Origin: Georgenia soli | Lineage (GTDB): Bacteria > Actinomycetota > Actinomycetes > Actinomycetales > Actinomycetaceae | Assembly: GCF_002563695.1 (NCBI RefSeq) | Contig: NZ_PDJI01000004.1 | Span: forward strand, 1,302,001 to 1,366,000 | Direction: 5' to 3' | DNA: 64,000 nucleotides | In this document: one piece after another, positions 23,561-32,072 of the stretch | Layout: each line of letters begins with the position of its first letter | How positions within the stretch are numbered: position 1 is the stretch's first letter | Made by a program: the position numbers and the translations under genes | Notes under the pieces: model-generated | Database searches by the model: none | Seen by the model: the letters and a program-made list of their open reading frames with translations, nothing else | Told to the model about the DNA's origin: nothing

Positions 23561-25417
23561 TCAGGCCTGGATGACCACCGGGACGTCGTTCGCCGTCAGC
23601 TTCCAGTCCGTCGTGGAGAACGAGCTCGGATCGATCTGCCCCTGCTCACTCACCCAGTCGATGATGAGCTGCCGGATCTCCCGCTGGGCGTTGTAGACCA
23701 CCGGCGCCGTCGTCACGCCCGGGAAGTTCCCGCCGCCGGACTGCCGGTAGTTGTTGATCGCGATGACGAACCGCTGCGCCGGGTCGATCAGGTCGTCGCC
23801 GTACCTGAGGTTCTTGATCCGCGCGCCGACCGGGTGGGCGATGTCGATGTCGTACGTCAGGCGCTCGGTGTAGCCCGCCATGGTGTCGTAGTTGTAGTCC
23901 GGGGTGCCGTTCGGCGCGGTGTCGGTGACCGCGTTCGTGACGTCCGCCGGGGCGAACGGTCCCGCGCCGGTCACCTGCTTGAAGTAGCGGGCCGAGAACT
24001 CCAGGTAGGCGCGCACCTGCTCGCCGGTCAGGACGATGCCGAGCAGCGTGTTGTCGAAGATGTACATGCCCGCCACGTCGCGCACGGTGACCGCGCCGGC
24101 CGGGACCGTCGCGTCCTTGTTGAAGGGAGCCGAGATCGACAGGATCGGCAGCGCCGCCTCCGGTGTGCCCGCGAGCGCCCGCGCCACCTCGGCCGACTGC
24201 ACGTGGTTGACGAAGTCCATCGCGGCGGTGTCCTCGTACCGTGCCGTCGCCGCCGACATCGCCGCCGCGGACGTGCCGATCACCGAGTTCACGTACCTGC
24301 GCACGGTGGCGTGGTCGCCGGTGAGGATGGCCGCGATCGCTGGGTCCTCCGGCACGGTGTTCGCGTTGAGCAGGTGCGCCCCCATGGCGGCGACCTGCCA
24401 CCGGCCGCGGACCTTCACCAGGTCCAGGTCCATGACGGTCAGCCGCATGCCCCAGCGCAGCGGCTCCGAGAGCAGCACCTGCTTGCCCGTCTGCTTGTTC
24501 GTGACGAAGCGCTGCGGGATCTCCAGGTGCGCGTGGCCGACGAGGATCGCGTCGATGCCCGGCACCTCCTCAGCCAGCAGGGTGCTCGCGTTCTCCGGGT
24601 AGGGAAGGGCGTCGCCGTAGGAGCTGGAGGTGTTCGGCCCGGAGTGGCAGGAGACGATGACGATGTCGGCGCCGGCCGCCCTCATCTGCGGGACGAAGAC
24701 CTTCGCCTGCTCCACGATGCCCGGGAAGCGCACCTTGCCGTCGACGACCGCCTTGTCCCAGATGGCCACGCCCGGCGTGACCAGGCCGAGCACGCCGACC
24801 GTGATCTTGCGTCCGCCCTCCGGGTTGACGGTGTGGAGGCTGTAGGGCTGGTAGACGGGCTCGTCGGTGTGCCAGTCGACCGCGTTGGCGCACAGCAGCG
24901 GGAAGTTCAGCTGCCGGTCGAAGGTGTCGAGCACGTCGAGCCCGTAGTTGAACTCGTGGTTGCCCATCGCGGCGGCGTCGTAGCCGATGGCGTTCATCGC
25001 GGCGGCCATGGGGTGGACGTGCCCGCCGGTGATCGGGTCGATCTTGGCGTAGTAGTAGGACAGCGGGGTGCCCTGGATGGTGTCGCCCGCGTCAAGCAGC
25101 AGGCAGTTCTCCGCGCCGCGCTCCTCCCGCATCGCGGCGACGAGCGTGGAGATCTTCGCCAGCCCGATGTCGTTGTTCGCCGAGTCGGTGTACTCCGCGT
25201 CCTTGAAGTAGTCCCAGTTGAAGACGTTGCCGTGGGTGTCGGTCGTCCCCAGCACGGTCAGCCGGTAGGTGTGCTTGTCCGCGGGCGGCGCGGCGTGCGC
25301 GGGCGCTCCGGTCAGCGCGGTGCCCGCGACGCTCAGGGCGGCCAGCTGCAGCAGCCGCCGGCGGCTCACCTCCGTGCCGAGCATCGCCTGGTGGGCGGAC
25401 AGAGCCTTGTGGTCCAT
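23561..25417 (-). CDS. Tat-exported bifunctional 5'-nucleotidase / 2',3'-cyclic phosphodiesterase
   Basis: 618 residues. The N-terminus has a Tat signal (VSRRRLLQLAALS, cleavage near AHA), so the folded metalloenzyme is exported. Metallophosphatase motifs: GTTDTHGNVFNWD, LLLDAGDTIQG, MGNHEFNYG and VSCHSGPN. A 5'-nucleotidase C-terminal domain follows (IDPAQRFVIAINNYRQSGG). Length and domain order fit CpdB/UshA-type enzymes that release nucleosides and phosphate from extracellular nucleotides. The gene stands alone between the repeat-bearing intergenic region and the bidirectional terminator. Confidence 0.93.
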   Translation of the reverse strand: MDHKALSAHQAMLGTEVSRRRLLQLAALSVAGTALTGAPAHAAPPADKHTYRLTVLGTTDTHGNVFNWDYFKDAEYTDSANNDIGLAKISTLVAAMREERGAENCLLLDAGDTIQGTPLSYYYAKIDPITGGHVHPMAAAMNAIGYDAAAMGNHEFNYGLDVLDTFDRQLNFPLLCANAVDWHTDEPVYQPYSLHTVNPEGGRKITVGVLGLVTPGVAIWDKAVVDGKVRFPGIVEQAKVFVPQMRAAGADIVIVSCHSGPNTSSSYGDALPYPENASTLLAEEVPGIDAILVGHAHLEIPQRFVTNKQTGKQVLLSEPLRWGMRLTVMDLDLVKVRGRWQVAAMGAHLLNANTVPEDPAIAAILTGDHATVRRYVNSVIGTSAAAMSAATARYEDTAAMDFVNHVQSAEVARALAGTPEAALPILSISAPFNKDATVPAGAVTVRDVAGMYIFDNTLLGIVLTGEQVRAYLEFSARYFKQVTGAGPFAPADVTNAVTDTAPNGTPDYNYDTMAGYTERLTYDIDIAHPVGARIKNLRYGDDLIDPAQRFVIAINNYRQSGGGNFPGVTTAPVVYNAQREIRQLIIDWVSEQGQIDPSSFSTTDWKLTANDVPVVIQA

Positions 25418-25551
25418 TGCCTCTCCTCATCGAGATACGCGTCCAGCGTCGTGCTGGGTGCTCTGCTCGTGGCAGTGGACCGAAAGTAGCGGCGCCAGAT
25501 CGGCAGGACGGGCTTAACGGAGAGGTGTCGTTCCGACCATTCGCGTCGGAT

Positions 25552-25687
25552 AACCGCGGACGACGGCGCAGGCCGGCCTCGGCATGACCGCGGACGACGA
25601 CGCAGGCCGGCCTCGGCATGACCGCGGACGACGACGCAGGCCGGCCTCGGCATGACCGCGGACGACGACGCAGGCTGGCCTCTCTGA
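25552..25687. repeat. 34-bp tandem repeat, four copies
   Basis: Units start at 25552, 25586, 25620 and 25654. Copies 2 and 3 are identical; copy 1 differs by a few bases; copy 4 diverges in its last bases. Unit core: ACCGCGGACGACGACGCAGG then CCGGCCTCGGCATG. There are no spacers, so it is not a CRISPR array. 34 is not a multiple of 3, which argues against a coding repeat. Confidence 0.9.
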
Positions 25688-25758
25688 GCTACGCGTGCAA
25701 GGTCTGTCTTTTCCGAAGGGTGAGCAGCGCGCGACGACGACGAGCTGTGCTGGCACCG

Positions 25759-25856
25759 ATCCAGCCCTGCTCACGCCCGCGCGCGACGGTGGAGCGGTCG
25801 CCCCACGCTCGCACGAATCCAGCCCTGCTCACGCCCGCGCGCGACGGTGGAGCGGT
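25759..25856. repeat. 40-bp direct repeat pair, period 58
   Basis: The 40 bases at 25759-25798 recur exactly at 25817-25856 (both begin ATCCAGCCCTGCTC and end GTGGAGCGGT), separated by 18 unrelated bases. It lies just after the 34-bp array. Confidence 0.9.
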
Positions 25857-26012
25857 GCGCGCCGCGCTGGCTGAATTCGCTCCACGCTGGAAGGTGCCGA
25901 AAGGACGACCTCGCTCGGGCGCCGTCGCACCCACGCGCAGACACGCTCGCGCCGTAGCAGGCCGGGCGAGTCCACGCCCAGCCCGGACAACTCCCACTCT
26001 CCTCGCCCGCGG

Positions 26013-26032
26013 AGGGTGAACGGATTCACCCT
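26013..26032. promoter_or_regulatory. 20-bp palindrome upstream of the FG-GAP gene
   Basis: AGGGTGAA-CGGA-TTCACCCT has perfect 8-bp arms. It lies about 130 bases before the FG-GAP gene start and could be an operator or a leader hairpin. No regulator can be assigned. Confidence 0.45.
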
Positions 26033-26160
26033 TCCCAGCTGGGGGGCTTCATCCGCCATGTCCCCGCGACACCTGTCTCCGAACCCGTCCGGTCGCGCTT
26101 TCCTGTCCGGGCGGGCCCCTCCCTCCGGGCCCGCACCATCCCGGGACCGGGAGGCACGCG

Positions 26161-27345
26161 ATGAAGCACCACGCCGCACCACGACCGGTGCGCACGAGCC
26201 TCGGCGCCGCCCTCGCCACGCTCGCCGTCGTCCTCACGCTCGCCGCCCCCGCCGGCGCCTTCCGCGGCGGCGACGTCGACGACCCCGCCCGCCGCAACCC
26301 CGTCACCAACGGCGAGACCGGCAAGACCTACCTGCTCAACAACGGCTGGGACACCGCGCACGACACCACCGCCGTCGTCGGCAACCACTACGACCGCACC
26401 TACACCGGCGACTTCGACGGCGACGGCCGCGACACCGTCGTCTACCGCCGCGGCACCACCTACGCCCTCGGCCGGTGCACGCAGACCTACGGCCGCGTCA
26501 ACGACGAGACCCTCGTCGGTGACTGGGACGGCGACGGCACCGACACCCTCGCGCTCCACCGCGGCAACACGATCCTCCTGACCAACACCGCCTGCTCGTC
26601 CCGGGCCGAGCGCACCCTCACCTACGGCCGCCCCGGCGACGTCGTCCTCGTCGGCGACTGGGACGGCGACGGCAAGGACACCTTCGCCGTCCGCCGCGGC
26701 AACACCCTCTACATCAAGAACCGTCTCACCGGCGCCCCGGAGATCACCCTCACCTACGGCCGGACAGGCGACACCCTCCTCGTCGGGGACTGGAACGGCG
26801 ACGGCAAGGACACCTTCGCCATCCGCCGGGGCACCACCTACTATCTCCGCAACACCCTGAGCACCGGCCCCGCCCACCACACCGCCACCTACGGCCGCAG
26901 CACCGACGCCGTCGTCGTCGGCGACTGGGACGGCGACCATAAGGACACCCTCGGCGTGCGCCGCCGCGATCCCGTCCCGACGCCGCGGAACCGGCCCGAG
27001 CAGATCGCCGCGAGGTACGGCATGTCGGTGCGCTACGCCGCCGCGGACAACCTGTGCGGCTCCGGGAAGGTGGGGTGCTTCGGGCCGGCGCTGCCCTACA
27101 TCTGGGTCTCGATGACGAACAAGGGTGAGCCGCGGACCGCCGCGCGCATCGAGTCGACGGCGTGGCACGAGTCCGGCCACTCGCTGCAGTACAAGGCGTG
27201 CGGCACGATGAAGCTGCCCCGGGTGGAGCAGGTCGCCGACGCGATCGCCGACCGGATCCGGGGTGCGAGGACCCGCTCGGTGGGGGTCACGGCAGATGAC
27301 CAGCGGAAGGCTGCAACCATCGTCGCCGGGCAGTGCCCGTACTGA
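26161..27345 (+). CDS. secreted FG-GAP/VCBS repeat protein with C-terminal HExxH motif
   Basis: 394 residues with a Sec signal (likely cut after AGA near residue 33). Residues about 55-270 hold five repeats of roughly 40-45 residues, each with GDxDGDGxDT, a calcium-binding loop; the fifth has DWDGDHKDT. Residues 280-394 form a separate domain with four Cys and the zinc-protease-like AWHESGHSL (His336, Glu337, His340). Similar repeats are found as wall- or surface-binding modules in actinomycete hydrolases. A metallopeptidase anchored by a beta-propeller-like repeat is an attractive reading, unproven. The ATG is at 26161. Confidence 0.75.
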   Translation: MKHHAAPRPVRTSLGAALATLAVVLTLAAPAGAFRGGDVDDPARRNPVTNGETGKTYLLNNGWDTAHDTTAVVGNHYDRTYTGDFDGDGRDTVVYRRGTTYALGRCTQTYGRVNDETLVGDWDGDGTDTLALHRGNTILLTNTACSSRAERTLTYGRPGDVVLVGDWDGDGKDTFAVRRGNTLYIKNRLTGAPEITLTYGRTGDTLLVGDWNGDGKDTFAIRRGTTYYLRNTLSTGPAHHTATYGRSTDAVVVGDWDGDHKDTLGVRRRDPVPTPRNRPEQIAARYGMSVRYAAADNLCGSGKVGCFGPALPYIWVSMTNKGEPRTAARIESTAWHESGHSLQYKACGTMKLPRVEQVADAIADRIRGARTRSVGVTADDQRKAATIVAGQCPY

Positions 27346-27418
27346 GAGCCGCCGCGCCCGGCCCCGGCCGGTCCGGCTACCGTGGGCCCGCACCATGGCA
27401 GACGGACAAGGACGGGAC

Positions 27419-28009
27419 ATGGCATACCGCTCGGGCGAGAACTTCACGATCCTCACGGTGTGCACCGGCAACATCTGCCGCTCCCCCGCCGTCGAGCACC
27501 TGCTCCGGGCGGCGTTCGGCGCCACGAGCGGGGTGACGGTCGAGAGCGCAGGCACCGGTGCGCTGGTCGGGGAGCCGGTGCACGGGCCGATGGCGGACCT
27601 GCTGCGCGGCGTGGACGTGGAGCCGGACGGCTTCGCCGCCCGCCGGGTCACCGAGCAGATGCTCCGCGGCGCGGACCTCGTGCTCCCGCTCACCCGGGAC
27701 CACCGTGCGCAGGTGGTCGACATCGCCCCGGCGGTGGTGCGCCGGACCTTCACGCTGCGGGAGTTCGCGCGCCTGGCGTCGCAGGTGGACCGCGACCAGC
27801 TCGAGGCGAGGGCGGGCGGGCCGACGGCGACCCCCGCGTCCCGGCTCGACGCCCTCATCCCGATGGCCGCCGCGCACCGCGCCGCCGTCGACCCGGCGCT
27901 GGACGACGTCGTCGACCCGTACCGGCGCGAGCTGTCGGTCTACCAGGAGTCCTTCGACCAGCTGCTGCCCGCGGTGCGGACGATCGCCCAGATCGCCCTG
28001 CGTCTCTGA
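27419..28009 (+). CDS. low-molecular-weight protein-tyrosine phosphatase
   Basis: 196 residues from the ATG at 27419, preceded by AAGGACGGGAC; an in-frame ATG at 27395 is possible. The P-loop VCTGNICRSP (Cys15, Arg21) is the CX5R catalytic site, and DVVDPY near residue 165 supplies the general acid Asp. Enzymes of this type (Wzb/PtpA) dephosphorylate tyrosine on BY-kinases. A BY-kinase gene lies 8.5 kb away at 36490, so it may be the partner even though the genes are not adjacent. The protein is slightly longer than the usual 150-160 residues. Confidence 0.9.
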   Translation: MAYRSGENFTILTVCTGNICRSPAVEHLLRAAFGATSGVTVESAGTGALVGEPVHGPMADLLRGVDVEPDGFAARRVTEQMLRGADLVLPLTRDHRAQVVDIAPAVVRRTFTLREFARLASQVDRDQLEARAGGPTATPASRLDALIPMAAAHRAAVDPALDDVVDPYRRELSVYQESFDQLLPAVRTIAQIALRL

Positions 28010-28058
28010 CCTGACGCCAGGCCCCGGCCGCGGCCGGGTCCCGCAGCAGGGCTCGGCG

Positions 28059-28961
28059 TCAGCTCTTCTTCGTCACGTAGTCCGCGAGCAGGTGGGCGGC
28101 GTGGCGCTGGAGGTTCCCGCGCGCCCGGTCGTACATCGCCGTCATCCGGGGGTCGGCGTGGCGGGCGGCGTTCTGCACGTCCCGCAGCGTGGCGCCCGCG
28201 TCGAGGGAGAGGGTGACGAAGGCGTGCCGCAGCACGTGCGGGTGGACGTGCTTGTCGAGGGTGCGGTCGCCGAGGACGCGGATCCAGCGGTAGGCGGTCG
28301 CACGGTCGAGCCGGGTGAGGCTGCGGCGCAGGAGCAGCGGCCCCCGGCCCCGCTCCCCCGCCGCCGCGTCGACCGCCTCGGCCACCGGCGGGGTGAGCGG
28401 CATGGTCGCCGGCTTGGCGCCCTTGCCCACGAACGAGACGGTCCGGTAGCCCTGCGCCTCGCCCCGGGTGTCCTCGATGTTCAGGTCGCACGCCTCCCCG
28501 ACCCGCAGGCCCAGCAGCGCCAGGAGCGACACGAGCGCCCACCGGGCCGGGCCCGCCTCGCGCGCGGCGACCAGCAGCGCGGCGACCTCCTCGCGGGAGA
28601 GCCCGAGGAGCCGGGTCTCGTCCCGGCGCACGTGCGGCACGACCAGCCGGCGGGCCGGGGAGTCATCGATGAACCCCTCCTCGGCGGCGTAGCGGTAGAA
28701 GGCCCGCACGCACCGCAGCCGTGCCGCGACCGTCCCCGGACCGTTGCCGCGCCCTTTCTCGAGGTAGTGCCGGAACAGGTCGAGGTGGACCCGGCGCACC
28801 TCGAGCGGGTCCAGCTGCACGCCCTCGCACCAGCCGTAGAGGATCCGCAGGTGCTGGGTGTAGATGACCAGCGTCCGGCCCCGGTACTGGGCCAGGTACC
28901 CGGCCGCGGCGAGTTCGGCCCCGCCCGGCATCCGCCGGGGCACCGTCAACGCACCCGCCAT
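28059..28961 (-). CDS. tyrosine recombinase (phage-integrase/XerC-D family)
   Basis: 300 residues: SAM-like N-terminal domain (about 20-95) and catalytic domain with the full set Arg153 (LLGLRVGEA), Lys180 (FVGKGAK), His242 and Arg245 (HVLRHAF), His268 (ARHADPRMT) and Tyr277 (MYDRARG). The size fits a Xer-like or small integron-type enzyme. The ATG at 28961 follows GGGAGGG. No tRNA, att repeat, excisionase or phage gene is seen nearby, so it is a lone recombinase rather than part of an obvious mobile element. Confidence 0.9.
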   Translation of the reverse strand: MAGALTVPRRMPGGAELAAAGYLAQYRGRTLVIYTQHLRILYGWCEGVQLDPLEVRRVHLDLFRHYLEKGRGNGPGTVAARLRCVRAFYRYAAEEGFIDDSPARRLVVPHVRRDETRLLGLSREEVAALLVAAREAGPARWALVSLLALLGLRVGEACDLNIEDTRGEAQGYRTVSFVGKGAKPATMPLTPPVAEAVDAAAGERGRGPLLLRRSLTRLDRATAYRWIRVLGDRTLDKHVHPHVLRHAFVTLSLDAGATLRDVQNAARHADPRMTAMYDRARGNLQRHAAHLLADYVTKKS

Positions 28962-29102
28962 GCCGTGCCCTCCCCCGCTCGCCCGGCTCCGCCGTCGTGC
29001 CGACGACGGTAGAGCGGCCCGGCGGCCGGGCGTGGCGGCCGTCCCCAGCCCGCCGTCGGGGCAGCGGGCCGTCCACAGGGGGCGGCGCGCCGCCCCGGGG
29101 GC

Positions 29103-30143
29103 CTACCGCCCGGGGACGACGGCGCCCGCCCGGCCCGGGCCGTCCGCCGCCTCGCCGGCGCGGCCGAGCCGGGCGCCGAGCCACCGGATCTGCCGGCCGA
29201 GCTGCTCCGCGGCCCCGCCCTCGTGGCCGTTGAACGGGTAGACGACGATGTCCTTGTCGGCCGCGCCCGCCGGCTGCCCGTAGTGGTTGTAGGCGGCGAA
29301 GACGGTCGACGGCGGGCAGGTGACGTCCATGAGGGCGACGGAGAACAGCGCGGGCGCGCCCGCCCGCCGGGCGAAGGCGACCCCGTCGATGTAGGAGAGC
29401 GTCCGGAAGGCCTGCTCGACGTGCCAGCGGTGCACGGCGAGGTAGGCCGACACCTCCGAGTAGGGGCGCGCGTCGGTGATCTCCACCGCGCGCCGGATGT
29501 GGCACAGGAACGGCACGTCCGGCATGACGGCCGCGACGTCGGGGACCAGCCCGCCGACCGCGAGCGCGATCCCGCCGCCCTGGCTGACGCCCGCGACCGC
29601 GACGCGTGCCGGGTCGACGCCCTCGAGGGTCCGGACGGCGTCGACCGCCCGGACGCCGTCGGTGAAGACGCGGCGGTAGTAGTGCTCGGCCGGGTCGGCC
29701 AGCCCGCGGGTGAGGAACCCCGGGAAGGCGGGCCCGGACCCGACGGGGTCCGGGGTGTCCCCGCCGGCGCCCCACGCGCTGCCCTGGCCGCGGGTGTCCA
29801 TGACGAGGTGGACGTAGCCCGCGCTCGCCCACGCGAGCCGCTCGTGCGGGAGCCCGCGGCCGCCGCCGTAGCCCAGGTACTCCACCACGGCCGGCAGCGG
29901 GCCGGCCTGCCCGGCCGGACGGGTCAGCCACCCGCGCACCGGGTGCCCGCCGAACCCGGCGAAGGTGACGTCGTACGTCTCGACGAGCGTCAGCCCGGTG
30001 TCGACCCGGGCGAGCCGCACGTCCACCTCTGCCGTGCGCGCCTCCGCCAGGGTCCGGGCCCAGAACTCGTCGAAGTCGACCGGCTCCGGCACGTCCGGCC
30101 GGTAGGTCTCGAGCTCGGCGAGGGGCAGGTCGTAGAGGGGCAT
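29103..30143 (-). CDS. acetyl xylan esterase / cephalosporin-C deacetylase family hydrolase
   Basis: 346-residue alpha/beta hydrolase (AXE1 family, CE7). Seen: MPLYDLPLAELETY start, oxyanion segment LGYGGGRG, MDTRGQGSAWG, nucleophile in GVSQGGG, acid Asp in MDVTCPPSTVFAAYN and catalytic His in NGHEGG. These enzymes remove acetyl groups from xylo-oligosaccharides and from cephalosporin C. No signal peptide, so it is intracellular. The ATG at 30143 follows GGAGAG. The C-terminus has a short Arg/Gly/Ala-rich tail. Monocistronic, with the recombinase gene 141 bases downstream. Confidence 0.92.
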   Translation of the reverse strand: MPLYDLPLAELETYRPDVPEPVDFDEFWARTLAEARTAEVDVRLARVDTGLTLVETYDVTFAGFGGHPVRGWLTRPAGQAGPLPAVVEYLGYGGGRGLPHERLAWASAGYVHLVMDTRGQGSAWGAGGDTPDPVGSGPAFPGFLTRGLADPAEHYYRRVFTDGVRAVDAVRTLEGVDPARVAVAGVSQGGGIALAVGGLVPDVAAVMPDVPFLCHIRRAVEITDARPYSEVSAYLAVHRWHVEQAFRTLSYIDGVAFARRAGAPALFSVALMDVTCPPSTVFAAYNHYGQPAGAADKDIVVYPFNGHEGGAAEQLGRQIRWLGARLGRAGEAADGPGRAGAVVPGR

Positions 30144-30216
30144 GGGCTCTCCGGGAGGCGTGCTGGACGACGTCGTTGCGCGGGCCGATCGGCCCGGCGC
30201 CCATCCTGCCAGTGCC

Positions 30217-30248
30217 GTTACATTTTTGTGACACGCCGTCGCTAAAGT
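30217..30248 (+). promoter_or_regulatory. AT-rich promoter-like region before the DUF4190-type gene
   Basis: GTTACATTTTTGTGAC (30217-30232) is a near-palindrome with one mismatch between arms, followed by TAAAGT (30243-30248), a possible -10 with TTACAT as a poor -35 (19-base spacer). This is the only AT-rich patch between the divergent esterase and DUF4190 genes. Confidence 0.4.
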
Positions 30249-30308
30249 TGACGTCAGCGACGTCCCCGTTCTCGGCGTCGACCATCCCCCTGACCACGAA
30301 GGGCCCCC

Positions 30309-31397
30309 ATGTCTTCGCCCATCCCCCCGCCCCCCGCCGGAAGCCAGCCGTCCTACGGCCCGCCGAACGGCGACCAGCAGAATCCGTACGCCGCCGAGGC
30401 CGGTGCCCCCGCCGGTCAGGGCCCCTACGGCCAGGCGCCGTTCGCCCAGCCGGCCGACCCGGGCCAGGCCCCCTACGGCCAGCCGGCCGACTACGGGCAG
30501 GCTCCGTACGGCCAGGCCCCCTACGGCCAGGCGCCGGGCCAGCCGTACGGGCAGTCCTACGGCGGACCGTCCTACCCCGGTGGCCCGCGCCCCTCGAGCG
30601 GGCTGGCCATCGCCGCGCTCGTCGTCGGCGCGATCTCCCTCATCGTCGCGTGGGTCCCGGTCATCAACATCGTCTCGATCATCGGCGGCATCGTCGCCGT
30701 CGTCCTGGGCGTCGTCGCGGTGCGCAAGGCGAGCCGGGGGGTCGCCGGCGGCAAGGGCATGGCCATCGCCGGCGCCGTGCTCGGCGGGGTCTCGCTGGTG
30801 GTCGCCATCATCATCAACGTCGTGCTCGGCAACGCCATCAGCGAGGCCGTCGACGCCGCGGAGAGCGCCGCTCCCGCCGTCGCCCCCTCGCCCTCCCCCG
30901 CGGATGCGGCCGACGAGCAGACCGTCGACACCGAGCAGCCCGCCGAGCCGGCCGACGCCGAGGCCCCGGCCGCCGCCGGAGGCCTCCTCCCGCTGGGCCA
31001 GCCCGCCGAGGTCGGTGACTACACCATCACCGTCACCGGCCTGAACCTCGACGCCGACGAAGCGATCGCGCAGGCCGACGAGTTCAACCCGCCGGCCGAG
31101 GGCCAGTACGTCATCGCCGACCTCTCCGTCGTCTACAACGGCACGGAGGAGGGCAACCCGTGGATGGACCTGTCCTACATCTTCACGGGCACCGACGCCG
31201 AGGAGTACGACGACGGCACCTGCATGGCGATCGAGGAGAACTCCGTCGTCAACGTGCCGACGCTGGCCACCGGCGACGGGGCCGACTACGAGGTCTGCAT
31301 GGACGTGCCGGCCGACGCCATCGAGGGCGGGACCTTCTCGGTCGGGCCGTTCCTCTCCTTCGACGCCTCCGAGCGGGCCACCTGGGCGATCAACTGA
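30309..31397 (+). CDS. membrane protein with Pro/Tyr/Gln-rich N-terminus and DUF4190 plus DUF4352-like domains
   Basis: 362 residues. Residues 1-95 are a low-complexity Gly/Tyr/Gln/Pro tract with repeated YGQAP units. Residues about 98-185 have three hydrophobic stretches with a VRKASRG loop (DUF4190-like). After an acidic linker, residues about 230-362 form an extracellular beta domain (VGDYTITVTGL, GQYVIADLSVVYNG) like DUF4352, with two Cys. Such proteins are common in actinomycetes; function unknown. The ATG follows GAAGGGC. A strong terminator follows at 31428. Confidence 0.85.
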   Translation: MSSPIPPPPAGSQPSYGPPNGDQQNPYAAEAGAPAGQGPYGQAPFAQPADPGQAPYGQPADYGQAPYGQAPYGQAPGQPYGQSYGGPSYPGGPRPSSGLAIAALVVGAISLIVAWVPVINIVSIIGGIVAVVLGVVAVRKASRGVAGGKGMAIAGAVLGGVSLVVAIIINVVLGNAISEAVDAAESAAPAVAPSPSPADAADEQTVDTEQPAEPADAEAPAAAGGLLPLGQPAEVGDYTITVTGLNLDADEAIAQADEFNPPAEGQYVIADLSVVYNGTEEGNPWMDLSYIFTGTDAEEYDDGTCMAIEENSVVNVPTLATGDGADYEVCMDVPADAIEGGTFSVGPFLSFDASERATWAIN

Positions 31398-31427
31398 CCC
31401 GACCAGGGCCCCGCAGGGCCGTCGACC

Positions 31428-31457
31428 GAGGCGCCGGAGGACTTCCTCCGGCGCCTC
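31428..31457. terminator. 13-bp hairpin after the DUF4190-type gene
   Basis: GAGGCGCCGGAGG-ACTT-CCTCCGGCGCCTC is a perfect 13-bp stem with a 4-base loop, 30 bases after the stop. It also faces the 3' end of the convergent SRPBCC gene. Confidence 0.85.
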
Positions 31458-31568
31458 GCTCGTCCTCTCCGCCGTCGTGGCCCCGGGGCGGTCGGGATCT
31501 TGGGCGGATCCGCGCCGACGGCGGACGGGTGCGTGCTGCGCCAGCGCGAGACCGTGCGTGCCCGCGCC

Positions 31569-32009
31569 TCAGCGGGCGCCCGCCTCCAGGTACCTCTTCA
31601 GGTCGAGCCAGTTCCGCCGCTCCCAGCCCAGGCCGACCAGAGCGAGAACAGGGGTCAGCACCCGCGTGGGCCCGAGGAGGCGCATGTCCCAGTCCCACCG
31701 CAGCAGCGTGCCCGCGCCCGTCTCACGGAAGGTCAGCGTGCCGTCCACCCTCATCGAGGAGGAGCGAATGTCGTTGCGGAGCCGGTGCGGCCGGTCGTAC
31801 TCCAGGATCTCGACCGTCATCGTTCCCCGGGCCCCTGTGCCCCTCGGCGTGGCCGCGAAGCGGGCGCCCGCCGCCACGGGTCCGTCCGTGAGCTTCTCCG
31901 CGCGGACGAGGCGCGGGTTGTAGAGCGGCTCGTTCCGCCCGTCCGCGACCAGGTCGAACACCTCCTCGACCGGCGCGGCGATCGTGACGTCTCCCGTGAT
32001 GCGCACCAT
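31569..32009 (-). CDS. SRPBCC (START-like) family protein
   Basis: 146 residues. ITGDVTIAAPVEEVFDLVADG is the usual first strand and helix of the polyketide-cyclase/START-like fold, and the C-terminal helix ends WLDLKRYLEAGAR. The fold makes a hydrophobic pocket for a lipid or other small ligand; the specific role is unknown. It is transcribed in the same direction as the GPP34 gene upstream of it (63 bases). Cytoplasmic. Confidence 0.82.
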   Translation of the reverse strand: MVRITGDVTIAAPVEEVFDLVADGRNEPLYNPRLVRAEKLTDGPVAAGARFAATPRGTGARGTMTVEILEYDRPHRLRNDIRSSSMRVDGTLTFRETGAGTLLRWDWDMRLLGPTRVLTPVLALVGLGWERRNWLDLKRYLEAGAR

Positions 32010-32072
32010 CGCGCTGCTCCCTCCCTCTGCCGGCGGAGCCCACGGCCGGCCGCCGGCGGGCGCGGGCCGCTG

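Larger units (their letters stand above)
25418..26160. other. 743-base stretch without a convincing gene, containing repeats
   Basis: Short frames are open on both strands but are Arg-rich, lack ribosome sites and resemble no family. The stretch holds a 34-bp tandem array, a 40-bp direct repeat pair and a 20-bp palindrome close to the next gene. It separates two divergently transcribed genes for exported proteins, so it should contain both promoters; none is obvious. Confidence 0.6.

Noticed and set aside
25552..25687. Possible CRISPR array from four 34-bp repeats
   Set aside because: The repeats are directly abutting with no spacers, and no cas gene is in the window.
25618..26019. Open frames on both strands in the repeat-bearing region
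   Set aside because: Arg-rich products across non-triplet repeats, no start signals, no family.
28962..29102. Attachment site or tRNA next to the tyrosine recombinase
   Set aside because: No cloverleaf, TTCGAATC-type T-loop or direct repeat was seen on either side of the gene.
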